Assembly: GCA_940746715.1 (NCBI GenBank) | Contig: CALNWN010000001.1 | Span: forward strand, 806,001 to 870,000 | Reading direction: 5' to 3' | Origin: an uncultured Paraburkholderia sp. | Lineage (GTDB): Bacteria > Pseudomonadota > Gammaproteobacteria > Burkholderiales > Burkholderiaceae | DNA: 64,000 bases | In this document: positions 9,357 to 19,364 of the stretch, one piece after another | Numbering within the stretch: position 1 is the stretch's first letter | Layout of the letters: the number at the start of each line of letters is the position of its first letter | Notes under the pieces: model-generated | What the model saw: only the letters and a program-made list of their open reading frames with translations | Databases searched by the model: none | Told to the model about the DNA's origin: nothing | Made by a program: the position numbers and the translations under genes

Positions 9357-9695
9357 GGCAATGTCCTCTCTAAAGTTGTCGTGACGCGGGAAAGACAGCG
9401 TGGCACCGCGTCCCGGCGATGCCGGTCGGGACGCCGCCCGGTCTGCTCATAGCCGAACGAGATCCGGCAAGCTTTGCTGCTGAGACCCACTTTGCGAGTG
9501 AAGTCGTTTCGTGGCGACCGGTGTTACGCGACGTTTCACTTTCTGACAAGCGCATAACATCTGCTTGCATTTGCTTGCGATGTGCCGGCGGGAGCGGCTA
9601 AGGCAGCGCCCGAGACAGCGGTAAAGACAGCGCGTCTTCTTCAGGGCAAGCTTGTGGCTTATGATGCGAACCCCTCGCCAGAAAGTGCAAAGCCC
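9357..9695. other. Intergenic region, divergent promoters expected
   Basis: A 339-base gap between the minus-strand exported protein and the plus-strand S4 gene. It must hold the promoters of both. No open frame, repeat or RNA gene was recognised. Its left half is less GC-rich than its surroundings. Confidence 0.5.
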
Positions 9696-9914
9696 ATGCC
9701 CAATCTCGATTTCACGCTGACCGGCGACTACGTCGAACTCCACAATCTGCTGAAGATAACGGGGCTCGCGGAAAGCGGCGGCCAGGCAAAAATGATGGTC
9801 GCCGACGGTGCCGTGACCGTCGACGGCCGCGTCGAAACGCGTAAAACCTGCAAGATCCGCGCGGGTCAGGTGGTGTTGCTCGGCGATACGCGAATAGCGG
9901 TCCACGAAGCCTGA
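9696..9914 (+). CDS. S4-domain RNA-binding protein (YbcJ-like)
   Basis: A 72-residue protein consisting of a single S4 RNA-binding fold, similar to E. coli YbcJ. Visible features are the LHNLLKITGLAESGGQAKMMV helix-turn region and the following VDGRVETRKTCKIRAGQVV beta segments. Family members are small basic proteins thought to bind structured RNA; the target is not known. The frame is open upstream to 9582, but the conserved start MPNLDFTLTGDYVEL begins at ATG 9696. Monocistronic and intact. Confidence 0.85.
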   Translation: MPNLDFTLTGDYVELHNLLKITGLAESGGQAKMMVADGAVTVDGRVETRKTCKIRAGQVVLLGDTRIAVHEA

Positions 9915-10307
9915 GCCGGCGCGGCGACGGACCACGAGAATCCGCGACGAGCGCGCGCACCAGAAACGTGCGTTGTCCATCGACATTACGGCGGCCACAC
10001 AATAAGCTGTCGGTTTCGCCAGACGGGCCGATGGGTTGACACGGCTTGAGCCCGTGCCGGCGCCCGGGTCGCGGGTTCGGGCGCCATCGCCGGCATGGTG
10101 GGCTCGGCGGCGCGCCGCCTCCGTGCCGGCTCATGCGTGGCGTGTCCAAGATCCAAGGTCCAGGGTCGAGGGGCGCGACGGTACGCTGCGGCGATTGCCG
10201 CCGCAGCCCAAGCTGTGGTGACGCAACAGCCCGCATCGCCACACCCGCCCGTCTGCACTATTCGTCCGCGATACGCCCGTCTGCCAAACAATCAACACGC
10301 ACTCTCC
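9915..10307. other. Intergenic region with an inverted repeat
   Basis: A 393-base stretch with no convincing gene on either strand. It contains a perfect 8-bp inverted repeat (GGCGCCCG at 10059-10066 and CGGGCGCC at 10078-10085, 11-base loop) without a T run. Tracts such as CCAAGATCCAAGGTCCAGGG near 10145 look like short degenerate repeats. Confidence 0.5.
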
Positions 10308-11720
10308 ATGACCCAATCCGGCTTCACCCGGACGACCGCCCGTCCGCCGACTTTCTCGCGCCACGCCGCCGATACCGCCCGGCTCGCCGCGTCGCTCGCC
10401 ATCGCCCAACTGTCGCAAATGGCGATGGGCGTCACCGACACGATCCTGCTCGGCTCGCTCGGCCCCGACGCGCTCGCGGGCCGGCGGGCTCGGCGCGAAC
10501 CTGTTTTTCGTCGTCGTGACGCTGCTGCAGGGCGTGCTCACGTCGGTTAGCGTGAGCGTGTCGCATGCGCGCGGCGCGCAGGACGAGAGCCGCGTGCCGC
10601 ACATCTCTACTGGACGGGTCTGGTGCTGTCGGTGCTGTCGGTGCTGCTGTCCGTGCCGGCGTTCGCGTTGCTGTCGTTCGCGACGCAGATTCTGCTCGCG
10701 TTCGGCGAACCCGCGCTGCTCGCGCACAACGTCGGCCAATACGCGGCCGTGCTGCGCTGGGGCGCGCTCGGCAGCCTGATCGGCGTCGGTCTGATGCGCT
10801 CGTTTCTACCGGCGATCGGCGCGGCGCGGCGGCTGCTGTGGGTGTCGCTCGTGAGCGTCGGCGTGAACGGCTTTTTGAACTACGGGCTGATTCACGGCGC
10901 GTACGGCCTGCCGCGGCTCGGCTTTCTCGGCTCGGCCGCGGCGACGTCGATCACGGTCTGGCTCACGGCGCTCGTGCTGATGGCGCTGCTGCACCTGCGG
11001 CCGCGCTATCGGCACTTCGTGGTCGCGACGCGCCCCAACGTCCCGCTGATGGGAGAACTCTTCGGCATCGGCTGGCCGGTTGCGATCACCTACGGCGTCG
11101 AGTCGACGCTCTTTCTCGCCACAGGCCTGATGGTCGGCCTGCTCGGCGAGGCGCAACTGGCCGCGCATCAGATTGCGCTGAATGTCGCCTCGGTGGCGTT
11201 CATGGTGCCGCTTGCGATCGGCCAGGCGGCCAATGTGCGAGTCGGCTTCTGGTCCGGCGCCGGACAGCCGCTCGCCGCGCGCCACGCGGGTTTCGTCACG
11301 CTCGCGCTCGGCGTCGGCTTCATGACGCTCTCGGGTATCGTGCTGATCGCGGCGCCGCATTGAATCGTCGGCTTGTACCTGCATCTGGACGATCCTGCGA
11401 ATGCGGCGACCGTCGCGCTCGCCAGTTCGCTGCTCGGCGTGGCCGCCATTTTTCAGATCGTCGACGGAGGTTCAGGTTGCCTGCGCGGCCTGAAAGACAC
11501 GCGCATTCCGATGATGGCGGCCGCCTTCGGTTACTGGGTGATCGGCTTTCCGACCGGCTACATGCTTGCGTTTCATTTTGGGCTGGGCGCGCGCGGTTTG
11601 TGGTGGGGACTCGCGGCGGGTCTCGCGAGCGTCGCGCTGCTGATGACGCTGCGCTTTCACAAGCTGAGCCTGCGCCGCGTGCCGGCGGCCGCGGATGCGC
11701 CGCCCGCCGCATCAGTTTAA
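10308..11720 (+). pseudogene. MATE family multidrug efflux pump, multiple lesions
   Basis: Remnant of a 12-helix MATE (NorM-like) transporter of about 470 residues. From ATG 10308 the frame reads to GVTDTILLGSLGPDALAG near 10480 and then shifts. A middle segment contains NLFFVVVTLLQGVLTSVSVSVSHARGA with NLFF in the first three residues, and another shift occurs near 10606 before YWTGLVLSVL. The long C-terminal frame has family features (MVGLLGEAQLAAHQIALN, SGCLRGLKDTRIPM) but is cut by TGA at 11361-11363. The same frame resumes immediately with IVGLYLHLDD to the stop at 11720; the codon was probably tryptophan. Two frameshifts and one nonsense codon make function very unlikely. Confidence 0.92.
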
Positions 11721-12211
11721 AGCGACGACGAGCGGGTACGCCTCGCCCACTCACGAGGCGCGGACACGGGCATGGGCAAGATTCCGGCAGCGGTAATCGC
11801 AACGCAGCGACGAGCCGCTTTGCGGCGCCGCGCCGAACACTCACCTTCAGTCATCGGCTGAAACGCAAACTGGTTGCGCGCGCAACGAGTCGCTCAGCAG
11901 GCTTGCCGCCTCAACGGTAAAATGCCGCTTTCGGCGCGAGTCGGGCGAACCGGGTCATTGCGCTGAAAAACACGCCCGCGCGCCCCACAAAGGACCGCGC
12001 CGCCGGCAGGTCCGCCATCCGCGGACGCATTGCTCTCGCTGTCGACGAACGAACCGCATCCGCCGCTACGCACACGCTGCGTGGCAGGCGCTGACGCGCG
12101 CTCGCCGTCACGCGCTGCGGCTGCGGCACACCATCGCCCGTTACCGCCGCATCCTCGCGGACAAAACACCCCCGCTTCTCGCAAAAAATACATTACCAAG
12201 GACCTCGTCTC
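11721..12211. other. Intergenic region, no gene recognised
   Basis: 491 bases between the broken MATE and BASS transporter genes. Open frames here are antisense shadows or extensions of the downstream frame, and none resembles a protein family. No clear terminator with a T run follows the MATE remnant. Confidence 0.5.
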
Positions 12212-13091
12212 ATGCTTGCCCGCATCACCCGTCTCTTTCCGCTTTGGGCCGTGCTCATTTCGGTCGCCGCGTGTTTGTTGTTCACCGGCTTCGTTCGGCG
12301 GCATCGCGCCGCACTTCACCACGCTCCTCACCATCATCATGCTGGCGATGGGCGTCACGCTGTCCGTCGCGGACTTTCAGCGCGTCTTCACGCGGCCCGC
12401 GCCGGTGATCGCCGGCATGGTGCTGGTCGGCAGCGTGGCGAGCGGCATGGCGTCGAACGTGATGATCTATCTCGCGCGCGGCGACGTCGCGCTCTCGGTG
12501 ACGATCAGCGCGCTGTCCACCCTCGTCGGCGTGTTTGCGACGCCGCTGCTCACGCGTCTTTACGTGGATGCGTCGATCGCCGTCGACGTCCACGGCATGC
12601 TGATGAGCATTCTGCAAATCGTCGCGCTGCCGATCGTCGTCGGGCTCGCGGTGAACCATCTGTTCGGCAAGGCGGTGCGCAAGGTGGAGCCGGTGCTGCC
12701 GCTCGTGTCGATGGTGGCGATTCTGCTGATCATCGGCGCGGTGGTGAGCGGCACGCAAAAGAGCATTGCGTCGGTCGGTCTCGTCGTCATGCTCGGCGTC
12801 GTGCTGCATAACGGCATCGGGCTGCTCGGCGGTTATTGGGGCGGCCGCCTGCTCGGTTTCGACGAAGCAGTGTGCCGCACGCTCGCCATCGAAGTCGGCA
12901 TGCAGAACTCGGGCCTCGCGGCGACGCTCGGCAAACTCTATTTCACGCCGATCGCCGCATTGCCGGGCGCCCTCTTCTCCGTGTGGCACAACCTGTCGGG
13001 CTCGCTGCTGGCGGGCTTCTGGGCGGGACGCCCTGCGAAAGGCTCGACGCATCCCGACGGCAAACCCGTACTGAACGCCGAGCGCGTCTGA
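12212..13091 (+). pseudogene. Bile acid:sodium symporter (BASS) family transporter, broken
   Basis: Remnant of a BASS-family secondary transporter. The start [15 protein letters not shown] at 12212 is followed by a frameshift near 12295 (an extra base before GGIAPHFTT). The rest runs to 13091 with family segments [29 protein letters not shown] and [15 protein letters not shown]. After [17 protein letters not shown] the sequence passes straight to [11 protein letters not shown]. In the family one more transmembrane helix of about 30 residues is expected here, so an in-frame internal deletion is inferred, probably between two copies of the AGMVL coding sequence. The conserved GTASN segment reads GMASN. 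Confidence 0.87.
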
Positions 13092-13198
13092 GAGTTCGGG
13101 CCACGGCAACGAGGGCCCGATTCCCCTTAGAATGGATTTCTCGGCAGCGTGTGTCCATGCACCGCCGCACGAAAAGCCTGAACAAATAGGGGAAAAGC

Positions 13199-14847
13199 GT
13201 GCAGTGGCATCTACAACAAAAGCAGACCGCAACGTAGCGCAAACGCGCACTCGGTTTTGCGAGACATTTCTTCCTGCTGTGCTGCGCATCGGCATTTCTG
13301 ACCGCGTGCGCAAGCAAGCCGCCCGCCACCGCGTTCGATCGCACGGTCACTCACGCGCTGCCCGCCACCGACAACACGCCGCTTCGCGCGGCGCTGCAAC
13401 CGCTCGAAGCCGCTCATCCGGGCGAGTCGGGCTTTCGCGTGCTGTCGAGCGGCACGGACGCCTTGCAGATGCGCATTGCGCTCGCCCGCGCGGCGACAAA
13501 AACGCTCGACATGCAGTACTACATCGCGAACGAGGACACCACCGGCAAGCTGCTGCTCGGCGCGGCGCTCTATGCAGCGGATCACGGCGTGCGCGTGCGC
13601 ATGCTGGTCGACGACCTGAATTTCAAGGACATCGACCAGATCATGGCGGGCCTCAATTCGCAAAGAACATCGAGATTCGCGTCTTCAATCCGTTCGGCAG
13701 CGCGCATGAAGGCATGTTTGAACGCACCACGAATCTGTTCACGCAGATCGGCCATTTCACGTGCCGCATGCACAACAAGGCGATGATCGCGGATAACCAG
13801 CTGGCGATTGTCGGCGGGCGCAATCTCGGCGACGAATACTTCAGCGCGAGCGAGGTGCTGCAGTTCCGCGACATCGACGTGCTCGCGGCCGGCCCGATCA
13901 CCGCGGATGTTTCCGCGAGCTTCGACGACTACTGGAACAGCAGCCTCGCCTATCCGCTCGGTGTGCTGAACAAGCAGACGTTCGAGCCGAAGGAACTCGA
14001 CCAGACACGCGACGATCTTCGCAAGCACTAGCGCACGAATGCGGATCCGTACAACGCGAAGCCGTTGAACGCGACGCCGCTCGCCGCGCAGATTGCCGGC
14101 AGGCAGCTCGGCCTGACATGGGCGCAGGCCGAGTTCAAGGTCGATGACCCGGAGAAGATCGAGAAGCCGTCGCCGGACTACGTGGGCCCGCCGATGCAGC
14201 GCCTCGGCGAACTGATGAAGGACGCACGCAAGGACTTCCTGATCGTCTCGCCCTATTTCGTTCCGCACGATGCAGGCGTGAAGTCGCTCGGCGAGCTCAC
14301 GCATCGCGGCGTGCGTGTAGCGATCCTGACGAATTCGCTGGCCGCCACCGACGCGGTCGCCGTGCAGGCCGGCTACAGTCCGTTTCGCGTGCCGCTGCTT
14401 AAGCAAGGCGTCGAATTGTATGAATTCCGGCCGCGCCAAGAAACGCCGCCGGCGGGTGTCGCCGGCTCGCAATCGCGTGCGAGCCTGCATGCGAAGACTT
14501 ATGTGATTGACCGCCGCATTCTCGTGATCGGTTCGATGAACCTCGATCCGCGCTCGGCGCATCTGAACACCCAACTCGCGCTGGTGATTCACAGTCCGCA
14601 GCTCGCGGCGCAGATCGCTGACATCTTCCAGCGCGCCATCGGCCCGCAAGAAAGCTATCACGTCACGCTCGCGGACGAGGCGCAGCTCACCTATCTGCGC
14701 TCGATCGGCGCGCCGCCGTCGCTGCTCGTGTGGACGGACGTCGAGAACGGCGCACGTCGAAGCTATATTTTCGACCCGCAGGCAGGGTTGTACCGGAATC
14801 TGCTAACCGGGCTATTCTCCCTATTGCCGGTCAATGCAGAACTTTAA
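13199..14847 (+). pseudogene. Phospholipase D/cardiolipin synthase-like lipoprotein, three lesions
   Basis: The likely start is GTG 13199 behind AGGGGA. The product began as a lipoprotein, with a hydrophobic N terminus ending in a lipobox (AFLTAC, then ASKPP). The frame contains TAG at 13235-13237 before the signal sequence. It then reads LQMRIALARAATKTLDMQYYI up to IMAGLNS near 13665, where the frame shifts. The first HKD motif follows (HNKAMIADNQLAIVGGRN). A second nonsense codon, TAG at 14029-14031, interrupts the same frame, which resumes with the second HKD motif (HAKTYVIDRRILVIGSMN) and ends at 14847. Both catalytic motifs remain readable, so the decay is recent. It sits directly before fumC. 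Confidence 0.92.
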
Positions 14848-14861
14848 AGCGGAGCTGAACC

Positions 14862-16262
14862 ATGACTGAAGACGTTCGAATGGAGCGCGATACGTTCGGT
14901 GAAATCGCCGTGCCGAATGCCCGCCTATGGGGCGCGCAAACGCAGCGCTCGCTGCAGAATTTCCGCATTTCCACCGAGAAGCAGTCGCCCGAGCTGATCA
15001 CCGCGCTCGCCGTCATCAAGCGCGCAGCCGCCGAGGTGAACTTAGGCCTCGGCATGCTCGACGAAAACAAGGCGCGCGCGATCGTGCAGGCAGCCGACGA
15101 GATTATCGACGGCAAGCATCCCGAAGAATTTCCGCTCGCGGTCTGGCAAACCGGCTCCGGTACGCAGACCAACATGAACCTTAACGAGGTGATCGCGAAT
15201 CGCGCGAGCGAGCTGCTCGGCGGCGAGCGCGGCGAGTCGCGCAAGGTCCATCCGAACGACGACGTGAACCGCGGGCAGTCGTCGAACGACGTGTTCCCGA
15301 CGGCCATGCACGTGGCCGCCGCGTATGGCATCGTCAAGCATCTGCTGCCGGCGTTGAAGACGCTGCGCGATACGCTCGACGGCAAGGCGAAGGCGTTCGC
15401 CGGCATCGTCAAGATCGGCCGCACGCACTTGCAGGACGCCACGCCGCTCACGCTCGGCCAGGAGTTTTCCGGCTATGTGGCGCAGCTCGACCAGGGCATT
15501 CGCCACGTCGAATCGGCACTGCCGCATTTGTATGAACTCGCGCAGGGCGGCACGGCGGTCGGCACCGGTCTGAACGCGCATCCGCAGTTCGCGCAGAAGG
15601 TCGCGGCGGCCATCGCGCAGCTTACCGGCGTGCCCTTTGTTTCCGCGCCCAACAAGTTCGAAGTGATGGCCGCAGCTGACGCGCTCGTGTTCGCGCACGG
15701 CGCGCTGAAGACGGTGGCCGCGAGCCTGAACAAGATCGCGAACGACATCCGCTGGCTCGCAAGCGACCCGCGCTGCGGACTCGGCGAACTGTCCATTCCC
15801 GAGAATGAACCGGGCAGCTCGATCATGCCAGGCAAGGTCAACCCGACGCAGTCGGAAGCAGTGACGATGCTCTGTGCGCAAGTGTTCGGCAATGACGTCG
15901 CGGTGAACATCGGCGGCGCGAGCGGCAACTTCGAACTGAATGTATTCAGGCCGATGATCGCGCACAACGTGCTGCAGTCCATCCGTCTGCTGACGGACGG
16001 CGCGCACAGTTTCAACGAGAACTGCGCGGTCGGCATCGAGCCGAACCGCGAACGGATCGACACGCTGCTCAACGAATCGCTGATGCTGGTCACGGCGCTC
16101 AATCCGCATATCGGATACGACAAGGCCGCGCAGATCGCGAAGAAGGCGCACAAGGAAGGCACCACGCTGAAAGCCGCGGCGCTCGCGCTCGGCCACGTGA
16201 CGGAACAGCAATTCGACGAATGGGTGCGTCCGGGCGATATGGTGGGGCACTCGGCGCCGTGA
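14862..16262 (+). CDS. fumC: Class II fumarate hydratase
   Basis: A 466-residue homotetrameric TCA-cycle enzyme that interconverts fumarate and malate without an iron-sulfur cluster. Visible features are [10 protein letters not shown] (about residue 100), the [17 protein letters not shown] substrate region, the [16 protein letters not shown] segment with the catalytic His, and the superfamily signature [11 protein letters not shown] (about 320). The length matches the family. The ATG at 14862 is chosen because it gives the family-typical N terminus [15 protein letters not shown]. It is intact, although the genes on both sides are broken. A truncated GlxA remnant abuts its stop codon, so a deletion ended just outside the gene. 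Confidence 0.97.
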   Translation: MTEDVRMERDTFGEIAVPNARLWGAQTQRSLQNFRISTEKQSPELITALAVIKRAAAEVNLGLGMLDENKARAIVQAADEIIDGKHPEEFPLAVWQTGSGTQTNMNLNEVIANRASELLGGERGESRKVHPNDDVNRGQSSNDVFPTAMHVAAAYGIVKHLLPALKTLRDTLDGKAKAFAGIVKIGRTHLQDATPLTLGQEFSGYVAQLDQGIRHVESALPHLYELAQGGTAVGTGLNAHPQFAQKVAAAIAQLTGVPFVSAPNKFEVMAAADALVFAHGALKTVAASLNKIANDIRWLASDPRCGLGELSIPENEPGSSIMPGKVNPTQSEAVTMLCAQVFGNDVAVNIGGASGNFELNVFRPMIAHNVLQSIRLLTDGAHSFNENCAVGIEPNRERIDTLLNESLMLVTALNPHIGYDKAAQIAKKAHKEGTTLKAAALALGHVTEQQFDEWVRPGDMVGHSAP

Positions 16263-16265
16263 TGG

Positions 16266-16651
16266 CGCCGCCGGCTTCGCGGGTTGGGCGGCGCGCGGCG
16301 CATTGCGCCTGATCCACGCGACGAGTTCGGCTGCAGCGTGCAGTGCTCGTCGATCGGAACGCCCGGGACGATCAGCGTGTCGATCGGCTCGGCGTCGAGC
16401 GAGTCGAGCCGCTCGGTGACGACCGGCAGGCCCGGAAACGTCCGCAGGACACCGCCGTCGACGGACGCGACCGTCGTGCGATACGCCACGGGCGGCGCGG
16501 GCGTCGACGGCGGCATGGACAACGCGCCCTGGCCGTTGCCGTTGCCCGCGGCCAGGGTCAACTCCGCGCGCCAGAACGCCTCCAGCGGGCCGCACGCGTC
16601 GAGCAACACGAGATCGGGTGCAACGGCGAACACGATATGCCGCACGCTCAT
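16266..16651 (-). pseudogene. GlxA-like regulator (DJ-1/PfpI domain), truncated
   Basis: The N terminus MSVRHIVFAVAPDLVLLDACG is the start of the DJ-1/PfpI glutaminase-like domain found in GlxA-type AraC regulators, and DTLIVPGVPIDE is also typical. A frameshift near 16335 is followed by LVAWIRRNAPRA in another frame, and homology ends beside the fumC stop codon. The rest of the sensing domain and the whole C-terminal DNA-binding domain, roughly 200 residues, are missing. The ATG overlaps the stop of the upstream MFS gene (ATGA), so the two formed an operon. A deletion that stopped at the fumC border is the likely cause. Confidence 0.82.
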
Positions 16652-17965
16652 CACACAGCTCCCGCGGCGGAGCGGCGCGCGGCCGAGCGCGCGTAGGCCA
16701 GCGTGGCAAGCGCCGCGACGGCGAGCAGCGGGAAGATGGCCGCATTAATCGTACCCAGCCGAAGCGCGCCAGCAATTGCCCGGCGAACAGCGAACCGAGC
16801 GCGGAACACGCAAAGGTCGTGAATTCGCTGGTGGCCTGCGTTCTGGCGCGCTCGGACGGCCGGTACGACTGCGCGAGCAGCGTCGAGCCGCCGACGAACA
16901 TGAAGTTCCAGCCGACGCCGAGACACGCGAGCGCCGCGTAGAAATGCACGATGTCGGTCGAACGCAGCGCGAATACGCCGCACAGCGCCGACAGCACGAT
17001 GCCCCCGCCGATCACCGGCAACACGCCGAAGCGCCCGATCAGCCGCGCCGAAAACAGCGACGGCGCGAACATGCCGACCAGATGCCACTGGATGATCGCC
17101 GCGCCGTCGCCGATGCTGTGACCGCACGCCACCGCCGCAATCGGCGTCGCGGTCATCACGAACATCATGACGGCGTAGCCGAGCGCATTGTTGGCGAGCG
17201 CCGCCGCGAAAATGGGCTGCCGCACGATCTCGCCGAGAGGCCGCGGTGCGTCATGGGACGCGACCGCGGCGGGCACGGGCGCCATGTCGCGGTAAAGCAG
17301 CATCAGCAGCACGATCGACGCGAGCCCGAGTCCGGTCACGAGCGCATACGACCCCGCGAAGGCCACCGGCGCGAGCCAGTCCTTGCTCCACGCGGCGAGC
17401 AGCGGCCCGCACACGGCCGCGACCACGCCGCCCGTGAGCACCGTCGAAATCGCCCGGCTCTTGCCTTCGAGCCCGATGGCGTCGGCGGCGGCGAGCCGGT
17501 AGTACTGCGCGAACGCCTGAAACACGCCGACAGTCGTGGTGCCCGCGCAAAAGGCCCAGAAGTCGTGGTGAAAAATCGCCCACACGGACACCGTGCCGCC
17601 CAGCGCGCCGACGCCCGCGCCGAGCACGAAGCCCGCGCGGCGGCCGATGCGCGCCATCAGGAAGGACGCGAAGATGGTCGTGAGCGCGGCCGCCACGGTG
17701 ATCAGCGAGAAAGGCAGCATGGCAAGCGTCTTGTCGTCGGCGAGCGTATAGCCGACGAGGCCCGTCAGCGTGAGATCGATACCGACGAGGTGTACAACGC
17801 CTGGCAGAGAGGTAGTACGCGCGCGGCGCGTCGGCCATGCGGGTCGGAACCGTGCCGGTCCGCGGGCGGAGCGGAGCCGGTCCCGGTAGCGGCGGTTGTG
17901 GAAGGGGCGGTTGTGGCGTCGGTTGTCGAAGCAGCGGTTGTGACAGCAGAAGCGGCAGGCGGCAT
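16651..17965 (-). pseudogene. MFS transporter, multiple frameshifts
   Basis: Remnant of a 12-helix major facilitator transporter. The longest clean part runs from GIDLTLTGLVGYTLADDK through FLMARIGRRAGFVLGAGVGALGG (MFS motif A-like region is RIGRRAG) to LFAGQLLARFGW. Near 16755 the frame shifts and the ending INAAIFPLLAVAALATLAYAR is in another frame. At the 5' end, pieces of the N terminus (MPPAASAV, MADAPRAYYLS, QALYTSS) lie in three different frames within about 150 bases, so several small indels are present there. It was transcribed with the GlxA-like gene. Very long antisense frames over fumC and this region are not genes. Confidence 0.85.
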
Positions 17966-18169
17966 GGATCGGTCCCGGCGGCGAAAAGTTGGCCCTGGCA
18001 GTCACCGCCCGCACAGCGGCCATTCACGCTGCGGCGGCCACGGTGAGCGAGACGGCTCGAGTGACGAAAACCTCATCGTCACACGACCGCGCGTGGCAGT
18101 CATGACAATGATGCATCACTTACTGCCAACCCGGCGAGATCTGCGGCACGCCATGAGCCTGCCGGCCCG

Positions 18170-18301
18170 TCACTTGTGGAAAGTAATGCCCTCGTCGATC
18201 GTGCCGTACATCGTGACGCTGCCGTTGCCCGATGCCGAACCGCCCTGTGCGCAAGCGCCCAGCAGCACAATGGACGCCACCAGCGCCAAAACCATTTTCA
18301 T
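18170..18301 (-). CDS. Small lipoprotein
   Basis: A 43-residue product. MKMVLALVASIVLLGAC is a compact lipoprotein signal peptide with lipobox LGAC, and the mature peptide is AQGGSASGNG, then SVTMYGTIDEGITFHK. The exposed part is only about 27 residues after the lipidated Cys. The TMYGTIDEGI motif recalls the first strand of Burkholderia porins, but the gene is far too short for a porin. The role is unknown. Short intergenic stretches lie on both sides and no partner gene is evident. Confidence 0.65.
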   Translation of the reverse strand: MKMVLALVASIVLLGACAQGGSASGNGSVTMYGTIDEGITFHK

Positions 18302-18505
18302 GACCGCGTTCCCTGCAAAGACAGGCGTCGATTCTAGCCTGGCGCGGCAGGCGCACGCAGAAGCGAATCCCGCGCGCGGCGGCGCCGGGTTTTCGTAGCT
18401 GCTGCAATCCACGGTTCACGCTAGGCTGAAACATCGAATGCATGGGCCGCGTAAAGTGGCTGCATGACACGTTGCGCGGCCCGCGTAGCGCCGACACGAC
18501 TGAAC

Positions 18506-19139
18506 ATGGAGCGCCCCATGCCCGCTATCCTCGCAGACGAACACAATCATTTTCCAGGCCTCAGCCGGATCGGCGCGCTGCTGGCGGACCCCGGCCGGGC
18601 GGCCATGCTGTGGGCGCTCATGGACGGCAGTGCCCGCCCCGCCGGCGAATTGACGATGATCGCGGGACTGTCGCCGTCGGCGGCCAACGCGCATCTTGCG
18701 CGTCTCACGGACGGCGGGCTGCTCGCGCTCGAGGTAGCGTCCGGCGCCGCGACCGGTGCGCACCGTGCCGACCGAGATGCGCTACGCGCGCACCTGCTAC
18801 GACCATATGGCGGGCGAATTGTCGGTGCGCGTCTTCGAGCGGCTCGTCGGGCGCGGCCTGTTGAGCGTGCAAGGCACGTCGCTGGAAGCCACGGCGGACG
18901 GCGCCGCCCGCTTCGCCGACTGGGGCATCGACCTGTCCGCGCAGCGCAGCCGCCGGCGCCGCTTCGCCTGCACGTGCCCGGACTGGAGCGAACGGCGCCC
19001 GCACCTGGGCGGCGCGCTCGGCGCAGCGTTGCTCGAATCGTGGGCGGCTCGCGGCTGGGTCGAACGAACCGAGCGGCCGCGCATTCTGCGGATTACGCCT
19101 GCGGGTCATCGGCATTTCGACGCTTTTCTCGCCGAGTGA
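18506..19139 (+). pseudogene. ArsR-type winged-helix regulator, frameshifted
   Basis: From ATG 18506 (or 18518) the frame shows a winged-helix domain: LADPGRAAMLWALMDG, GELTMIAGLSPSAANAHLARLTDGGLLALE. This breaks near 18745. The remainder, from RYARTCYDHMAGELSVRVFERL to the stop at 19139, is in the next frame and is the C-terminal ligand-binding half typical of longer ArsR proteins, including a CTCPDWSERRPHLGGALG segment that could bind metal or a thiol. One indel accounts for the damage. The natural target is unknown. Confidence 0.86.
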
Positions 19140-19364
19140 GCGAGGCGGCGAGGCAACGCGACGCCGGCCTCGAAGCTCTCCAAAAGCGCGGTTGAGGCGA
19201 CTGCATATTCGACGAATGCGGGAAAAAAGCCCGGCCGACGCCCGATCGAGACCTTTTGTTACCGCTGGTGAGCCGGCCTTACAAATGTGGTGGCCTTGAA
19301 ACAGACGGTACGGGTAGAGTAGTTTACGGATGCTGCATGTGCATCGTCCGTCGGAGAACGCATC

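Noticed and set aside
10059-10085. Inverted repeat as a terminator
   Set aside because: The stem is perfect, but no T run follows on either strand and no gene ends next to it.
15042-18023. A 993-codon minus-strand open frame
   Set aside because: It is antisense to fumC for over 1.2 kb, and only its first part coincides with one frame of the decayed MFS gene. The length reflects GC-rich codon use, not a fused protein.
18170-18301. Porin fragment
   Set aside because: The TMYGTIDEGI end resembles a porin first strand, but a lipoprotein signal and a proper stop make a complete small lipoprotein more likely.
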